From an uncultured Paraglaciecola sp. (GTDB lineage: Bacteria > Pseudomonadota > Gammaproteobacteria > Enterobacterales > Alteromonadaceae): 64,000 nt of DNA. Below the pieces are notes generated by a model, which did not search any database, was not told the origin of the DNA, and was given only the letters and a program-made list of their open reading frames with translations. Below are positions 28,932 through 40,999 of this stretch, piece by piece (position 1 is the first letter of the stretch; each line of letters opens with the position of its first letter). A program made the translations under genes and the position numbers. Location: assembly GCF_913020055.1 (NCBI RefSeq), contig NZ_CAJWCF010000005.1:26129-90128 (forward strand), given 5' to 3'.

Positions 28932-31900
28932 TTAATGAAATTCTAAGTCAACTTGAGGTTTCCCTAACAGCTGTTGTAAGTCATATAGTAACTCATCTTG
29001 GGGAGTAACATACCACTGCGCGCCCAAGGTTAAATTTACTTTTGCATCTGGATGCACGTAATGTATCTGAACCGGACAACTTCCACCTTGATAAGGTTGC
29101 AAAATTGTTTGCAGTTTAGCCACAGTTGAGGAATTACACCAGCTTGATTCTAAATGTACTTGTAACCCTTTAGCATTTTTCTCACGGGCTTGTACTAAGT
29201 CCATGGCATCACGGGCCGACATTGTATTGCCACCAGAGAATTCATCAAAGCTGACCTGTCCACTTATCACCAATATTTTGTCTTCTTGCAGCAATTCTTC
29301 GTATTGCTCAAGCATATCAGGGAAAAATCTGACATCCACTCTGGCACTTTTATCATCTAATGTCACCAATGCCCAACGACGACCACGTTTATTGGTCATC
29401 ACCCGTACCCCTAAAACTAAACCAACAGCAAAAGCGGTTTGATCTCGGTTGGTCGGTTTAAGATCAACTAAACGACAAGGTGCATAATGTTTAATTTCGC
29501 TCAAATATTGATTAATGGGATGACCTGTTAGATATAAACCTAAAGTAGTCTTCTCACCATCTAACCATACCTTTTCTGGCCAAGGTGGCACATCAGCAAA
29601 AGCTTGTTGCACCTCTTCAGGTTCAGTGGTCAATAAACCAAACATGTCTGATTGACCGGACGTTTTATCTTTAGCATGTTGACCTGCTGCGGCCAATGCA
29701 TCGGGCAATGAAGACATTAATGAGGCTCTATGTGAGCCTAAATTATCTAATGCTCCTGCTAATACTAATTTTTCCAGTACACGTTTGTTAATACGTTTAA
29801 GGTCTATTTTGGCGCAAAAGTCGAATAAATCGCTAAACTTATCATGCTCTTCGCGCGCTTCAATAATCGCTTCAATTGGGCCTTCACCGACACCTTTGAC
29901 AGCACCAATACCGTAGACAATGCGCCCTTCTTCATCAACAGTAAACTTATGACTACCGGCATTCACATCGGGAGGTAATATGGTTAACCCCATACGATTA
30001 CACTCATCAACCAAAGTCACTATTTTGTCTGAGTTATCCATATCAGCTGACATTACAGCGGCCATAAATTCTGCGGGGTAATGAGTTTTCAACCATAAGG
30101 TTTGATAAGAAACTAAAGCATAAGCTGCCGAGTGGGATTTGTTAAAACCATAACCTGCGAATTTTTCTACCAGATCGAAAATTTTGATAGCTAGATTTGG
30201 ATCAATTCCGTTTTCTTTAGCGCCTGTCTCAAATGATTCGCGCTGTTTCTCCATTTCCTCTAGCTTTTTCTTACCCATAGCACGGCGTAATAAATCGGCG
30301 CCGCCTAGACTATATCCCGACATTACCTGAGCTATCTGCATGACTTGCTCTTGATATAAGATAATACCGTAGGTGGGTTGTAATATTTCTTTCAAACATT
30401 CATGTTGGTATTCAGCGTCAGGGTAAGAGACTGCTTCACGTCCATGTTTACGATCAATAAAGTTATCTACCATGCCTGACTGTAACGGGCCGGGTCTAAA
30501 CAGTGCCACTAATGCGATGATATCTTCAAAACTGTCTGGTTTAAGGCGTTTAATTAATTCCTTCATACCACGGGATTCAAGCTGGAATACAGCAGTAGTC
30601 TCGGCATTTTGCAGGACTCTAAAACATTTTGCATCAACCAAAGGGATAGCGGCGATATCAACATCAATACCTTTGCCTGATTTGATCATATCAGTTGCCC
30701 ACTGAATAATCGTCAGAGTACGTAAACCCAAGAAATCAAACTTAACTAGACCAGCCGTTTCCACGTCGTTTTTATCGAACTGGGTAACCGGGTTTTTACC
30801 TTCGTCGTCACAATAAAGAGGTGCAAAATCGGTGATGACTGTAGGGGCAATAACCACCCCCCCAGCATGTTTACCAGCGTTACGGGTGCAACCTTCTAAA
30901 ATACGACACATGTCGATAAGTTCTTTGACGTCTTCGTCTTCGTTGTATAACTCTGGTAAGCGAGGCTCTTCAACAAAGGCTTTTTCAAGGGTCATACCTG
31001 GAGTAGGCGGAATGAGTTTAGAGATCCGATCAACAAAACCATAAGGATGCCCCAGCACCCTACCCACATCTCGTACTACAGCTTTGGCAGCCATAGTTCC
31101 GAAAGTAATGATTTGGGAAACCGCGTCTCGTCCATACATTTCGGCCACATGATCAATTACCTCATCACGTCTATCCATACAAAAATCGACGTCGAAATCA
31201 GGCATTGATACCCGTTCTGGGTTCAAAAATCGTTCGAATAACAAATCATATTCAAGGGGATCAAGGTCGGTGATATCCAGTGCATAAGCCACTAATGATC
31301 CGGCACCTGACCCACGGCCTGGACCAACGGGAATGTTATTGTCTTTACTCCACTGGATAAACTCCATTACGATCAAGAAATAGCCAGGGAAGCCCATTTG
31401 GTTTATAACTTTAAGCTCTATCGCTAGACGTTCATCATATTCTGGGCGTTTCTCGATACGCACTTGTTCGTCCGGAAACAGGAATGCCAAACGTCTTTCT
31501 AGGCCTTCCTCAGATACCTTAACCAAAAAGTCTTTAATATCCATACCTTCAGTAGGAAAATCAGGCAGGAAGTAGGTACCTAGCTGCACGGTAACATTGC
31601 AGCGTTTAGCAATTTCTACTGTATTTTGGATGGCTTCAGGAATATCTGAGAATAGTTCTGCCATTTCTTCAGCTGTACGCAGATATTGCTGTTCACTGTA
31701 TTGTTTAGGTCTACGGGGATCGTTTAACGTATAACCGTCGTGGATAGCCACACGAATTTCGTGAGCATCAAAATATTGTCTATCAACAAAACACACTTCA
31801 TTGGTAGCAACTACTGGTAAATCGAATTGATGCGCCCAGTCTACTGCGCGGTGAATATAATCTTCTTCCCCAACCCTGCCGGTTCGGGTCAATTCCAGAT

Positions 31901-32444
31901 AAAAGCGATCTGCAAAATGTTGCTGATAAAACTGAGTGACATTAGCTGCGATATCCATATTGCCTTTGGTCAGCAGCATACCTAAATCGCCCGATTTACC
32001 TCCAGATAGGATAATCACACCTTTGTTGTGTTCAACTAACCAATCTCTATCGATTGCCGCTCTATCTTTAATACTGCCGCGTAAATAGGCCTTAGAGATC
32101 AATAGGGTGATGTTTTTGTAGCCATCGTTATCCATTGCCAACAATGTTAGGCGAAACAACGAGTCTTCTATTTGGTCACTTTGTACCCAAAAGTCCACAC
32201 CAATGATGGGTTTGATACCGTTATCATGCGCCTGACTATAGAACTTCACCAAGCCACACATGTTCATCTGGTCAGTAATAGCCACTGCCGGCATATTTAA
32301 TTTTTTAACATGGGCAATAAGAGGTTTAACCTTATTTAGCCCATCCAACATGGAATAGTCGCTATGCACACGCAAATGTACAAAATCGACTGCTGGTTGC
32401 GGTGTTTGTTCTGTTTGTTCTGCTTGTTCTGTTTGCTCTGTCAT
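28932..32444 (-). CDS. dnaE: DNA polymerase III subunit alpha
   Basis: Catalytic subunit of the replicative polymerase, 1170 residues (E. coli 1160). The N-terminal PHP domain starts [15 protein letters not shown]; the polymerase domain includes [24 protein letters not shown] and the catalytic [12 protein letters not shown]; helix-hairpin-helix, OB-fold and C-terminal tau-binding regions follow. It starts directly after the rnhB stop (TAA then ATG). The first 15 residues are an extra TEQ-rich tail made by a 9-bp tandem repeat; the family start would normally be just before the PHP domain, yet no other start with a ribosome-binding site is evident. Confidence 0.98.
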   Translation of the reverse strand: MTEQTEQAEQTEQTPQPAVDFVHLRVHSDYSMLDGLNKVKPLIAHVKKLNMPAVAITDQMNMCGLVKFYSQAHDNGIKPIIGVDFWVQSDQIEDSLFRLTLLAMDNDGYKNITLLISKAYLRGSIKDRAAIDRDWLVEHNKGVIILSGGKSGDLGMLLTKGNMDIAANVTQFYQQHFADRFYLELTRTGRVGEEDYIHRAVDWAHQFDLPVVATNEVCFVDRQYFDAHEIRVAIHDGYTLNDPRRPKQYSEQQYLRTAEEMAELFSDIPEAIQNTVEIAKRCNVTVQLGTYFLPDFPTEGMDIKDFLVKVSEEGLERRLAFLFPDEQVRIEKRPEYDERLAIELKVINQMGFPGYFLIVMEFIQWSKDNNIPVGPGRGSGAGSLVAYALDITDLDPLEYDLLFERFLNPERVSMPDFDVDFCMDRRDEVIDHVAEMYGRDAVSQIITFGTMAAKAVVRDVGRVLGHPYGFVDRISKLIPPTPGMTLEKAFVEEPRLPELYNEDEDVKELIDMCRILEGCTRNAGKHAGGVVIAPTVITDFAPLYCDDEGKNPVTQFDKNDVETAGLVKFDFLGLRTLTIIQWATDMIKSGKGIDVDIAAIPLVDAKCFRVLQNAETTAVFQLESRGMKELIKRLKPDSFEDIIALVALFRPGPLQSGMVDNFIDRKHGREAVSYPDAEYQHECLKEILQPTYGIILYQEQVMQIAQVMSGYSLGGADLLRRAMGKKKLEEMEKQRESFETGAKENGIDPNLAIKIFDLVEKFAGYGFNKSHSAAYALVSYQTLWLKTHYPAEFMAAVMSADMDNSDKIVTLVDECNRMGLTILPPDVNAGSHKFTVDEEGRIVYGIGAVKGVGEGPIEAIIEAREEHDKFSDLFDFCAKIDLKRINKRVLEKLVLAGALDNLGSHRASLMSSLPDALAAAGQHAKDKTSGQSDMFGLLTTEPEEVQQAFADVPPWPEKVWLDGEKTTLGLYLTGHPINQYLSEIKHYAPCRLVDLKPTNRDQTAFAVGLVLGVRVMTNKRGRRWALVTLDDKSARVDVRFFPDMLEQYEELLQEDKILVISGQVSFDEFSGGNTMSARDAMDLVQAREKNAKGLQVHLESSWCNSSTVAKLQTILQPYQGGSCPVQIHYVHPDAKVNLTLGAQWYVTPQDELLYDLQQLLGKPQVDLEFH

Positions 32445-33056
32445 TTAAACACCCGCCAATTGACCGTCACGCATAACTAGAGACTGCTGAACCGGCTTAA
32501 AACTCATTCGATATTGAGGTAATGGTCCAAGCTCCGCTAGCTTAGCCAAATGAAATGCTGTGGGGTATCCCTTATGTTTGGCAAAGCCATATTCTGGGTA
32601 TTGTTGATCCAAATCCAACATTTCCTTATCCCGGGTTACTTTTGCAATAATGGAAGCGGCTGAAATTTCTGCAATTAAACCATCACCTTTGACCACGGCT
32701 TCACTCGAATAATCCCATTTTGGACAACGGTTTCCATCTACCATCACATGAGTTGGTTGTATCGACAATCCTTGTACCGCTCGGGTCATCGCCAACATGG
32801 TGGCCTGCAAAATATTTAGCTGGTCAATTTCTGCTGGACTGGCTCGGCCAATTGACCAAGCTAAGGCATATTGTTTAATTTCTGCAGCCAAAATATCGCG
32901 TTTTTTCTCAGATAATTTTTTTGAGTCTGCCAATCCAACTATTTTGTGCTTTGGATCAAGGATAACGGCTGCTGTCACCACATCACCCACTAAAGGGCCG
33001 CGCCCTACTTCATCTACGCCGGCAATAAACTGATTCATGTCCTTTTTTGGGCTCAT
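32445..33056 (-). CDS. rnhB: Ribonuclease HII
   Basis: Removes ribonucleotides from DNA-RNA hybrids. The 203-residue protein has the metal-binding motif [16 protein letters not shown] with Asp15 and Glu16, VDGNRCPKW with the third Asp, and [15 protein letters not shown]. It overlaps lpxB by four bases (ATGA) at 33053-33056, which supports the chosen ATG; a second ATG six codons on is also possible. Confidence 0.96.
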   Translation of the reverse strand: MSPKKDMNQFIAGVDEVGRGPLVGDVVTAAVILDPKHKIVGLADSKKLSEKKRDILAAEIKQYALAWSIGRASPAEIDQLNILQATMLAMTRAVQGLSIQPTHVMVDGNRCPKWDYSSEAVVKGDGLIAEISAASIIAKVTRDKEMLDLDQQYPEYGFAKHKGYPTAFHLAKLAELGPLPQYRMSFKPVQQSLVMRDGQLAGV

Positions 33057-34213
33057 GGCTGTTGCTCAATTAATTTAGCCACTGCCAATGCCGACTGCAC
33101 ATCAGCATCTTTTTTAAGTGACTTATGAAGGGATTCAAATTTAGTAATGAGTGACTGTTGCTCATCACCGTTTTGTGCGGTCAGCATAGGCAATAGTAAC
33201 GTGCTTATTGTTTCTGGCGTCACATCGTCTTGTAACAACTCTGGAATTAACTTCTCATCTGCTAATACATTGGGTAAAGCAAAATATTTTGCTTTGTATA
33301 ACCACTTCATCATTTGATAGGTCAAGCTACTTAACTTATATGCTGTCACCATATTTCTTTTACATAACATGGCTTCAAGCGTAGCTGTTCCAGATGCTAA
33401 TAATACGGCATCAGAGGCAATCATGACTTCTCTGGCATGGCCTATGACCACTTGTATAGTCAAATCTGGCGTGTGGGTTTGGATATATTCATCAACCTGA
33501 TCTTTACGTTGACGATTGACCACTGGAATTAACACTTTTAACCTTGGTATCTCTGACTTTAATAACAAACAAGATTGGATAAACACATCGAGTAATGTAT
33601 CCACCTCTCGTTGTCTACTGCCTGGCAATACAGCTAAAACGACCTCTTCATCTTTAAGTTGCAACGAATGACGAGCTTTTTGTTTATCTGGCTTGATAGC
33701 AATATCATCGGCCATAGTGTGGCCTACAAATTCACATGGAATGTGGTGCTTGTCATATACTTGTTTTTCACAGGGGAAGATACTCAAGACTAGGTTGGTC
33801 GCTTTGGCTATCTTAAATATACGTTTTTCACGCCATGCCCAAACCGTAGGGCTGACATATTGCACAGTTTTAATACCATGCTTTTTAAGTTTTAATTCAA
33901 GTCCCAAATTAAAATCAGGCGCGTCGACGCCAATAAACACATCAGGTGGGTTAAGCAAAAAATGGTTTAGCATCGATTTACGCACAAACATTAATCTGCG
34001 GATCCTTGACAAGACTTCAACTAATCCCATCACTGACAGTTCTTCCATATCAAACAAACTTTGGCAACCTTGCGCCTGCATTTTTGGCCCAGCGATACCT
34101 TCAAAAGTAGCATTTGGATAACGCTTTTTGAGTTGTTTGATAAGACCTGCGGCAAGAATGTCGCCTGACGCTTCGCCAGCAACTATACCTACCTTAAGTG
34201 TTTTTTCGCTCAT
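33053..34213 (-). CDS. lpxB: Lipid-A-disaccharide synthase
   Basis: Inner-membrane-associated glycosyltransferase that joins UDP-2,3-diacylglucosamine and lipid X to make the lipid A disaccharide. The 386-residue product shows the GT19 features [58 protein letters not shown] and [19 protein letters not shown]. It is between lpxA (3-bp gap) and rnhB (overlap). Confidence 0.98.
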   Translation of the reverse strand: MSEKTLKVGIVAGEASGDILAAGLIKQLKKRYPNATFEGIAGPKMQAQGCQSLFDMEELSVMGLVEVLSRIRRLMFVRKSMLNHFLLNPPDVFIGVDAPDFNLGLELKLKKHGIKTVQYVSPTVWAWREKRIFKIAKATNLVLSIFPCEKQVYDKHHIPCEFVGHTMADDIAIKPDKQKARHSLQLKDEEVVLAVLPGSRQREVDTLLDVFIQSCLLLKSEIPRLKVLIPVVNRQRKDQVDEYIQTHTPDLTIQVVIGHAREVMIASDAVLLASGTATLEAMLCKRNMVTAYKLSSLTYQMMKWLYKAKYFALPNVLADEKLIPELLQDDVTPETISTLLLPMLTAQNGDEQQSLITKFESLHKSLKKDADVQSALAVAKLIEQQP

Positions 34214-34216
34214 GAG

Positions 34217-34984
34217 TTAGCGCGCAATTCCTCGAGAAGAATGGGCTACAAAATCAGCCAAGAGTCGTATCTCGGGTAAGTTACCTGGCATAGACAAAAT
34301 CAAACTAACGGCCTCTTCAGCTCCATGACCTTGTCTATATAATATTTTATAGGCGCGTTTAATTTGCAAAATAGTGTCGCTAGTAAAACCACGACGTTTT
34401 AGACCTTCGGAGTTAATACCACGAGGCCTACTATCATTTCCTAACATAACAAAAGGTGGTACGTCAGCTAAAACTATCGCCCCTCCACCCACGAAACTGT
34501 GATCGCCTATACGACAAAATTGATGTGAGGCTGTCGCGCCGCCCATAATCACCCAATCACCAATGTGAACATGTCCTGCAAGTATTGCACTAGTCGCCAA
34601 GATACTATTGTTGCCAATCACACAATCATGCGCCACGTGTACAAAACACATCAAAAGGTTATTCGAACCAATTTTAGTCACACTATTATCTTGAATGGTG
34701 CCACGATGAATGGTTACCGACTCACGGATGATATTGTTGTCACCTATAATGAGTTCGGTAGGCTCTCCAGCATATTTTTTATCTTGGCAATCTTCGCCAA
34801 CAGAAGCGAACTGAAAAATATGATTGCCTTTGCCAATGCTAGTTTTCCCTTTGACTACGACATGAGATTCAAGCACGGTGTCATCACCTATACTGACATC
34901 AGCATCAATTAGGCAAAATGCCCCAATCGAGACATTCTTACCCAGTTTGGCAGAGGGGTGCACAACGGCAGTAGAATGGATCAC
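34217..34984 (-). CDS. lpxA: Acyl-ACP--UDP-N-acetylglucosamine O-acyltransferase
   Basis: First step of lipid A synthesis: transfers a hydroxyacyl chain from ACP to the 3-OH of UDP-GlcNAc. The 255-residue trimeric enzyme is a left-handed beta-helix of hexapeptide repeats (about 1-180), with the catalytic base His119 in FVHVAHDC, and an alpha-helical C-terminus. Three bp separate it from fabZ. Confidence 0.98.
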   Translation of the reverse strand: MIHSTAVVHPSAKLGKNVSIGAFCLIDADVSIGDDTVLESHVVVKGKTSIGKGNHIFQFASVGEDCQDKKYAGEPTELIIGDNNIIRESVTIHRGTIQDNSVTKIGSNNLLMCFVHVAHDCVIGNNSILATSAILAGHVHIGDWVIMGGATASHQFCRIGDHSFVGGGAIVLADVPPFVMLGNDSRPRGINSEGLKRRGFTSDTILQIKRAYKILYRQGHGAEEAVSLILSMPGNLPEIRLLADFVAHSSRGIAR

Positions 34985-34987
34985 TTG

Positions 34988-35434
34988 TTACAATTTCCTC
35001 ATAGCACACATAAACTCAGCTTCACATGCAGGTTTTCCATCCACACTAGCCACACCATGAAACTTCCAAATTCCACGACGTTCCTTAATTAAGGTGACTT
35101 CCATATCCATGCGGTCGCCTGGTACTACCGGCATTTTAAAGCGCGCTTTATCTATACCTGCATAGAGATATAAATCGTCAGAATTTCCTGCAGTTTTAAA
35201 ACCTAATACACCAGCCACTTGGGCTAAGGCTTCTAGGATCATGACACCCGGAAAGATCGGTTTACCTGGAAAATGCCCCGTAAAACAAGGTTCGTTAAAG
35301 GTGATATTTTTATAAGCGGAGATAGACTCATTCAGAGTGTAATCCGTCACTCTATCTACTAATAGAAATGGATAACGATGGGGAAGTAACTCCATGATAT
35401 CTTCTATTTCGAGAGTATTTAAATTATTAGCCAA
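34988..35434 (-). CDS. fabZ: 3-hydroxyacyl-ACP dehydratase FabZ
   Basis: Dehydrates 3-hydroxyacyl-ACP in fatty-acid elongation, and competes with lipid A synthesis for hydroxymyristoyl-ACP. The 148-residue hotdog protein has [12 protein letters not shown] and the active-site helix [21 protein letters not shown] with His54 and Glu68. It lies in the usual lpxD-fabZ-lpxA order. Confidence 0.98.
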   Translation of the reverse strand: MANNLNTLEIEDIMELLPHRYPFLLVDRVTDYTLNESISAYKNITFNEPCFTGHFPGKPIFPGVMILEALAQVAGVLGFKTAGNSDDLYLYAGIDKARFKMPVVPGDRMDMEVTLIKERRGIWKFHGVASVDGKPACEAEFMCAMRKL

Positions 35435-35473
35435 AAGGTGTTCTCCTAAACTAACCAGTCGGTAGTTAAATCA

Positions 35474-36508
35474 CTACAGCTGCTGGCTTTTTTCCAATGT
35501 TTTGACGCGCTGATTGAGGCTAGTAATATTTCGTAATGCTACCATGTTTTTACGCCATTCTCTGTTGGCTGAAGCAGGTATACCAGAAGAATACACACCT
35601 GGCTCTGAAATACTTTTGGTGACCATACTCATGCCAGTAAAAACCACATTGTCACAAATGGTAATGTGACCATTGATGCCCACTAAACCAGCCATGCTGC
35701 AATTTTTACCAATAACAGTACTGCCTGCAATCACAGAACATGCCGCCATTGCAGTATTTTCACCAATTTCAACGTTATGTGCAATTTGGCATTGATTGTC
35801 GATGATCACGCCATCAGCCAAAATAGTATTGTCCAAGGCACCACGATCTATTGTAGTACTAGCGCCAATTTCTACTCTGTTACCAATGATTACGCTGCCA
35901 AGCTGAGGGATTTTAATCCATTGACCATTCTCATTGGCATAACCAAAACCATCACTACCGATCACGGTATTGGCTTGCACCAAACAATCTGTACCCATTA
36001 TCACATTATGATAAATAGTCACATTGGCCCATAATTTTGTATTAGCACCCAGCTGTACGTTTTTACCAACAAAACAGCCTGCACCAATCACAACATTATT
36101 GCCAAGTATCACTCCTGACTCAATAACAGCATTCGCACCAATTTTAACGTCTTGCCCTAGTTTGACATTTTCACCAATGACAGCGTGAGGGGATACCTCA
36201 TGCGCGGGTTCTGGTGTTGTATCTAGCAATTGTGCCGCTTTAGCAAACCCTACATAGGGGTTTTTCATAACAAGGGCGGAACAGTTGCAATGGGGTAATT
36301 CGTCTGGGTGCAAAATAACGGCTTGCGCCATCGTGTCCTGAAGCTGGCTACGATACTTACTATTTGACAAAAAGGAAATCTGACCATTGCCAGCTTTCAC
36401 TAAAGTAGATAAACCACTAATGAGTGTATCTTGAGTATCAGCCCCAGATAGGTGCAACTCGGCACCTATGCTCTGGGCTAATTGAATAAGACTAATTGCG
36501 TGACTCAA
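35474..36508 (-). CDS. lpxD: UDP-3-O-(3-hydroxyacyl)glucosamine N-acyltransferase
   Basis: Adds the N-linked hydroxyacyl chain to UDP-3-O-acylglucosamine, the third step of lipid A synthesis. I place the start at a TTG (36508-36506) because GGAGGT lies five bases upstream and the resulting 344 residues match E. coli (341); an ATG at 36553 would add 15 unconserved residues and overlap skp. The N-terminal uridine-binding domain (about 1-100, with [19 protein letters not shown]) is followed by hexapeptide repeats and a catalytic His in [16 protein letters not shown], then a C-terminal helix. Confidence 0.95.
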   Translation of the reverse strand: MSHAISLIQLAQSIGAELHLSGADTQDTLISGLSTLVKAGNGQISFLSNSKYRSQLQDTMAQAVILHPDELPHCNCSALVMKNPYVGFAKAAQLLDTTPEPAHEVSPHAVIGENVKLGQDVKIGANAVIESGVILGNNVVIGAGCFVGKNVQLGANTKLWANVTIYHNVIMGTDCLVQANTVIGSDGFGYANENGQWIKIPQLGSVIIGNRVEIGASTTIDRGALDNTILADGVIIDNQCQIAHNVEIGENTAMAACSVIAGSTVIGKNCSMAGLVGINGHITICDNVVFTGMSMVTKSISEPGVYSSGIPASANREWRKNMVALRNITSLNQRVKTLEKSQQL

Positions 36509-36536
36509 AGTACCTCCGTTCGAACCACTAAGCGAT

Positions 36537-37052
36537 CTAGTTGATTTTACCAACTTGCTCTAGAACCGATTTAGAAATTTCATTTTCTGGATTAATAAAA
36601 GCGACAGCATTAGAGTTCAATATTACGTCGTATTTTTCTTTTGCCGCTACTGCGTCAATGCCTTGTTTAATCAAACCTAACAACTTATTTTGTTCTTCTT
36701 GTAAACGCTTTTGGATTTCTTGTTGTAAGGGCTGAGCTTTACCAGTGTACTCATCACGTAAAGCGATGATTTTCCCTTCAAGTTCAGTTTTTTCTTTGGC
36801 GCTCATAGTCGCTGCATCACGCTGGTTTTTTTCCATATAATACTTGATGTCTTTTTCTAAACGACTGACTTCTTCTGTTTTATCTTTGAATTCAGCCGCG
36901 ATAGTCGCTTGAATACTAGCAGCTTGTGGCATAGATTGAAAAACACCCTGTACATTCACAACACCAATTTTTTGTTCCGCAAGTACAGCTGAACTAACCA
37001 TAGCGGTTGATAATAATGCACCTGCAATTAAACTTTTAGTAAACTTTTTCAA
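36537..37052 (-). CDS. skp: OmpH/Skp family periplasmic chaperone
   Basis: Trimeric periplasmic chaperone that holds unfolded outer-membrane proteins on their way to BamA. The 171-residue precursor has a signal peptide ending SSAVLAEQ (cleavage near residue 25) and long charged helices (about 55-130) that form the tentacles. It lies between bamA and lpxD, the standard position. Confidence 0.96.
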   Translation of the reverse strand: MKKFTKSLIAGALLSTAMVSSAVLAEQKIGVVNVQGVFQSMPQAASIQATIAAEFKDKTEEVSRLEKDIKYYMEKNQRDAATMSAKEKTELEGKIIALRDEYTGKAQPLQQEIQKRLQEEQNKLLGLIKQGIDAVAAKEKYDVILNSNAVAFINPENEISKSVLEQVGKIN

Positions 37053-37106
37053 AAGGAACTCCTACTTCTTATTGTTGTTCTACGGTCAGTCTATCCCAAC
37101 CAAAAA

Positions 37107-39584
37107 TTAAAATGTTTGACCAATGTTGAAAGTGAAGAATTTAGAATCATCACCTTCTCTGTCTTGAATCACTTTCGAGAAACTAAACACCATCGGCCCC
37201 ATAGGTGATAGCCATTGTACAGAAACTCCACCCGATGCTCTATAGAGTGATGGGTCACTATAATCAATTAAACCATCATCGTTGAATGAATTATTCACAT
37301 TTAGCGTTTTATAACGATCGAAATCGAATTCGGTATCCCAAACATTACCTACATCGACAAATAAACTAGTACGTACTGAGTTATCAAAATCGACTTCAAC
37401 AAAGGGTGTCGGCACGATTAACTCAATGCCACCCAAAATCATGGCATTACCGCCTAATGAACGAGTAGAAATTGAGATTGAATCGTTAGAGTTGTCACCT
37501 AAAATCACTTTGCCATTGGGGTCTGTGATGACTCTAGATGGTGTCACCTGAACACCACGGGGTCCTACTGTATTGTTTTCAAACCCTCTTAGTGAATCAG
37601 ATCCTCCTGCGGTGAAATGTTGGGTGAATGGTAATATTTGATCAATACCACCCACGTCTCCATAACCGTTACCATAACCCATTTTCAACCTGGCTAAGAA
37701 CGACCAACGCTGATTGCGCGACAATGGGAAATACCATTTTCCATCAAGTTCTGTTTTAAAATAGTTAACATCCGAGTTTGGCGTAGTGATACCAAATGAT
37801 GCTCGCTGTGATGAACCTGCTGTCGGGAATATCCCTCGGTTAAGGGTGCTACGAGACCAAGCTACTGAAGCTAAGAAACTGTCATAATTAATTGCAGCAT
37901 CGGGATTATTTTCATCGACAAACTGGTTATTAAAACGTGTAGTTTGAACAAAAGGTTGATTCTGGAATAATTCAACCGTGCTGTAAGTTAAGCCAAAGTT
38001 AATTCGGTTAAATTGGTCTATTGGATAACCAATATTACTGCCTATTGAAAACTGCTTACTATTGTATTGAATTAGATTAGCCGAACTACCATCAAACTCG
38101 CTATAAGATATTGAACCGCCTAAACTGATGCCATCAATAGTGAAATAAGGGTCGGTGTAAGACAGTTGCACACTCTTCTGGTAAGAAACTGTACTCACAT
38201 TAAATGCAATACGCTTACCTGTACCTAAGAAGTTATCCTGCTGGATCCCTGCCTGTAAACTTAGCTTAGTGCGATCGCCATAACCAATGCCTGCGTTAAA
38301 GGCACCAGATGGTTGTTCCTTAACGGTAAAGTTTACATCGACTTTATCTTCTTCACCCGGAAGACGAACCGTTTCAAAATCAACATTTTCCATATAGGTC
38401 AAACGTGACAGACTATTTTTTGACGACTCTAACGTAGCATTAGATAACCATGAACCTTCCATTTGAGACACTGATTGACGAAGTACTTCATCAGCCGTAC
38501 TGATATTTCCTGCAAAATTAATTCGTCTTACATAAATACGTTTACCTGGGTCAACAGACAAAACCAACTTCACTGTTTTGTCTTCTTCGTTGATATCAGG
38601 AATAGTAGTCACAGTTGGGTAAGCATAACCATAACGGCCGAGATACTTACTAATAAACTCTTCTGTGTAAGTCACTTCAGCTTGGTTATATAGTTCGCCC
38701 TTGGTTAATGGAAGTACCAGTTTGATGTAGTCTTCATAACCTAACAAATCACCGATTAGCTCTATGTCAGAGATAGTGTATTGTTCACCTTCCTCCACAT
38801 TTAAGGTGACATATATACCAGTTTTATCAGGAGTCATTGATACTTGGGTTGAATCGATATTAAAACGCAAATACCCTCGGTCTTTGTAATAGCTGGTAAT
38901 GGTTTCCATATCACCTGTTAGGGTTTGTTTCTGATAGCGAGTTTCCGACAAAAAGTCCCACCAAGGTGTATCAAATTTTAATTCAACCAGCTCTAACAAT
39001 TCAGGGTCGCTGAAGGTGCTGTTACCCACTATGTTGATTTGCTGAATTTTTGCTGAGTCACCCTCTTCGAATAACAATTTAAGGTCGACTCGATTTCTTG
39101 GTAAAGGTGTAATAATCGCTGTTACATCAGCGTTATACTTTCCAATACTATAGAAAAAGTCTTTTAAGCCATTTTCAATCGAAGTCAAAACGGTTTTATC
39201 TAATGGCTCACCAACTAATATATTCGCGTCGTTTAGACTTTCTTGTAGTTGCTCATCTTTAATATCGTCATTGTCTTCAAATACAATACTACTGATAGTA
39301 GGCCTTTCAGTTACCCGCACCAACAGAGTGTCTCCATCACGAAAAATTTTGATGTTTTCAAAATGGGTTGAGGCATACATAGACCGAATAACTTGTGCAA
39401 TCCGGAAGCTATTCATTTCATCGCCGACTGTAATAGGTAAATAAGTCAAAGCAGCACCTAAGGCTACACGCTGTAGACCTTCAATTCTGATATCTTTAAC
39501 GACAAATTCGCTATTCGGAGCTGCTTTTGCAAAGCTAGCAATGGATAATATTAATCCGGCAACAACTAACTGTTTAAACTTCAT
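37107..39584 (-). CDS. bamA: Outer membrane protein assembly factor BamA
   Basis: Core of the beta-barrel assembly machine. The 825-residue precursor has a signal peptide (to about residue 21), five POTRA domains (about 24-425; the first begins [20 protein letters not shown]) and a C-terminal 16-stranded barrel with the conserved loop-6 motif VRGFEN-like [13 protein letters not shown] and a terminal Phe in FTFNIGQTF. It is preceded by rseP and followed by skp, as in E. coli. Confidence 0.98.
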   Translation of the reverse strand: MKFKQLVVAGLILSIASFAKAAPNSEFVVKDIRIEGLQRVALGAALTYLPITVGDEMNSFRIAQVIRSMYASTHFENIKIFRDGDTLLVRVTERPTISSIVFEDNDDIKDEQLQESLNDANILVGEPLDKTVLTSIENGLKDFFYSIGKYNADVTAIITPLPRNRVDLKLLFEEGDSAKIQQINIVGNSTFSDPELLELVELKFDTPWWDFLSETRYQKQTLTGDMETITSYYKDRGYLRFNIDSTQVSMTPDKTGIYVTLNVEEGEQYTISDIELIGDLLGYEDYIKLVLPLTKGELYNQAEVTYTEEFISKYLGRYGYAYPTVTTIPDINEEDKTVKLVLSVDPGKRIYVRRINFAGNISTADEVLRQSVSQMEGSWLSNATLESSKNSLSRLTYMENVDFETVRLPGEEDKVDVNFTVKEQPSGAFNAGIGYGDRTKLSLQAGIQQDNFLGTGKRIAFNVSTVSYQKSVQLSYTDPYFTIDGISLGGSISYSEFDGSSANLIQYNSKQFSIGSNIGYPIDQFNRINFGLTYSTVELFQNQPFVQTTRFNNQFVDENNPDAAINYDSFLASVAWSRSTLNRGIFPTAGSSQRASFGITTPNSDVNYFKTELDGKWYFPLSRNQRWSFLARLKMGYGNGYGDVGGIDQILPFTQHFTAGGSDSLRGFENNTVGPRGVQVTPSRVITDPNGKVILGDNSNDSISISTRSLGGNAMILGGIELIVPTPFVEVDFDNSVRTSLFVDVGNVWDTEFDFDRYKTLNVNNSFNDDGLIDYSDPSLYRASGGVSVQWLSPMGPMVFSFSKVIQDREGDDSKFFTFNIGQTF

Positions 39585-39649
39585 TTATTAATATTCTTCC
39601 TAAACGCACAAGGTATATGTTGTGAATGGCACACATTGACCGATAAAAA

Positions 39650-40999
39650 TTATAAACGCGCAATATCATTGAATATCGCAACACTCATTAATAGCAGTAG
39701 CAAAACGCCACCAATTTTAAAACCTACTTCTTGCACTGATTCTGGGACAGGGCGACCACTAAAAAGTTCTATAAAGTAATAGAGTAAGTGCCCACCATCA
39801 AGTACTGGTAGAGGTAAAAGGTTAATTATGCCCAAATTAACGCTAATTAACGCTAAAAAGCCTAAAAAATACACTAAACCTAAGCTGGCACTAGAGCCTG
39901 CACCTTGAGCGATCGAAATAGGACCACTCAAATTTTTCACTGAAACATCACCCGTTATTAGCTTTCCAAGCATCTCAATACTGAGAGTCATCAAACGCCA
40001 TGTTTTGTCCATTGCTTTGGACATGGCTTTAACAAAACCATATTGATGAACAAACACCACTCCTTCTGGCCAAGGTTCAAGGGTGGGAGTAAACCCCATA
40101 TATCCCTTAGTTTTTTGTTCGTCAGTCTTACTACCAATAGTTCCACTCAAGCTTACAATTTGTCCATTTCTAAGCACATCAACTTGAACAGGTTGATTAG
40201 GTCTTGTGGAAACATAACCCACTATTTGTTCCCAATTCTGCATACTAGTTCCATTTAAACTGACAATTTTGTCATTTGTCAGTAATCCAATGCGCTGAGC
40301 CGCCGAGCCTTTTTCTACGGAGCCCAATATTCCAAGCACTTTAGGACGAAATGGCGTAAGCCCCAAACTGGTAAAAACAGACATCTTATCTGGGTCGAAT
40401 TTCCACTCGCTTATGTTGATTGTGGCTGATTTTTCATATGTAGTTCTTTCATCAGTCCAGTTAATAAGCATTTCATCATGACCAATAAACGACATAAACT
40501 CATACGCGACATCTTCCCAGTCAACGACTTTTCTGTCGCCAACTTGAGTTAAAATAGCATTTTTGGGGATGTTACTTTGGCTAAGAATACTATCAGGTTC
40601 AATGTTACCGACAACCGGCTTAACGGTTTGTAAACCGATTGAATACATGACAAACAAAGCAAAAATAGCGAACAGAAAATTCACGCCTGGTCCTGCAGCA
40701 ATAATAGCAATACGTTTTAAAACATGTTGGCGATTAAATGCATAGGGTAGATCTTGTTCTGATACTTCATCGACTCTCTCGTCAAGCATTTTCACATAGC
40801 CACCCAAAGGAATGGCCGCTATAACGTATTCAGTGCCCAACTTATCTGTTCTGCGCCATAACGCCTTGCCGAAACCAATAGAGAATCGTTCGACCTTAAC
40901 TCCACATCTACGAGCAACCCAAAAGTGCCCCCACTCATGCACAGCGACTAAAATCCCCAACGCAACGATGAAAGAAACTAGGCTAATTAGAAAACTCAA
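39650..40999 (-). CDS. rseP: Sigma E protease regulator RseP (site-2 protease)
   Basis: Inner-membrane zinc metalloprotease that cuts RseA and releases sigma E. The 449-residue protein has HEWGH at residues 21-25 in the first transmembrane segment, two PDZ domains (about 115-300), and the C-terminal LLPLPVLDGGHLLYY motif with the third zinc ligand. The start codon is TTG overlapping the dxr stop (TTGA at 40996-40999). Confidence 0.97.
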   Translation of the reverse strand: MSFLISLVSFIVALGILVAVHEWGHFWVARRCGVKVERFSIGFGKALWRRTDKLGTEYVIAAIPLGGYVKMLDERVDEVSEQDLPYAFNRQHVLKRIAIIAAGPGVNFLFAIFALFVMYSIGLQTVKPVVGNIEPDSILSQSNIPKNAILTQVGDRKVVDWEDVAYEFMSFIGHDEMLINWTDERTTYEKSATINISEWKFDPDKMSVFTSLGLTPFRPKVLGILGSVEKGSAAQRIGLLTNDKIVSLNGTSMQNWEQIVGYVSTRPNQPVQVDVLRNGQIVSLSGTIGSKTDEQKTKGYMGFTPTLEPWPEGVVFVHQYGFVKAMSKAMDKTWRLMTLSIEMLGKLITGDVSVKNLSGPISIAQGAGSSASLGLVYFLGFLALISVNLGIINLLPLPVLDGGHLLYYFIELFSGRPVPESVQEVGFKIGGVLLLLLMSVAIFNDIARL

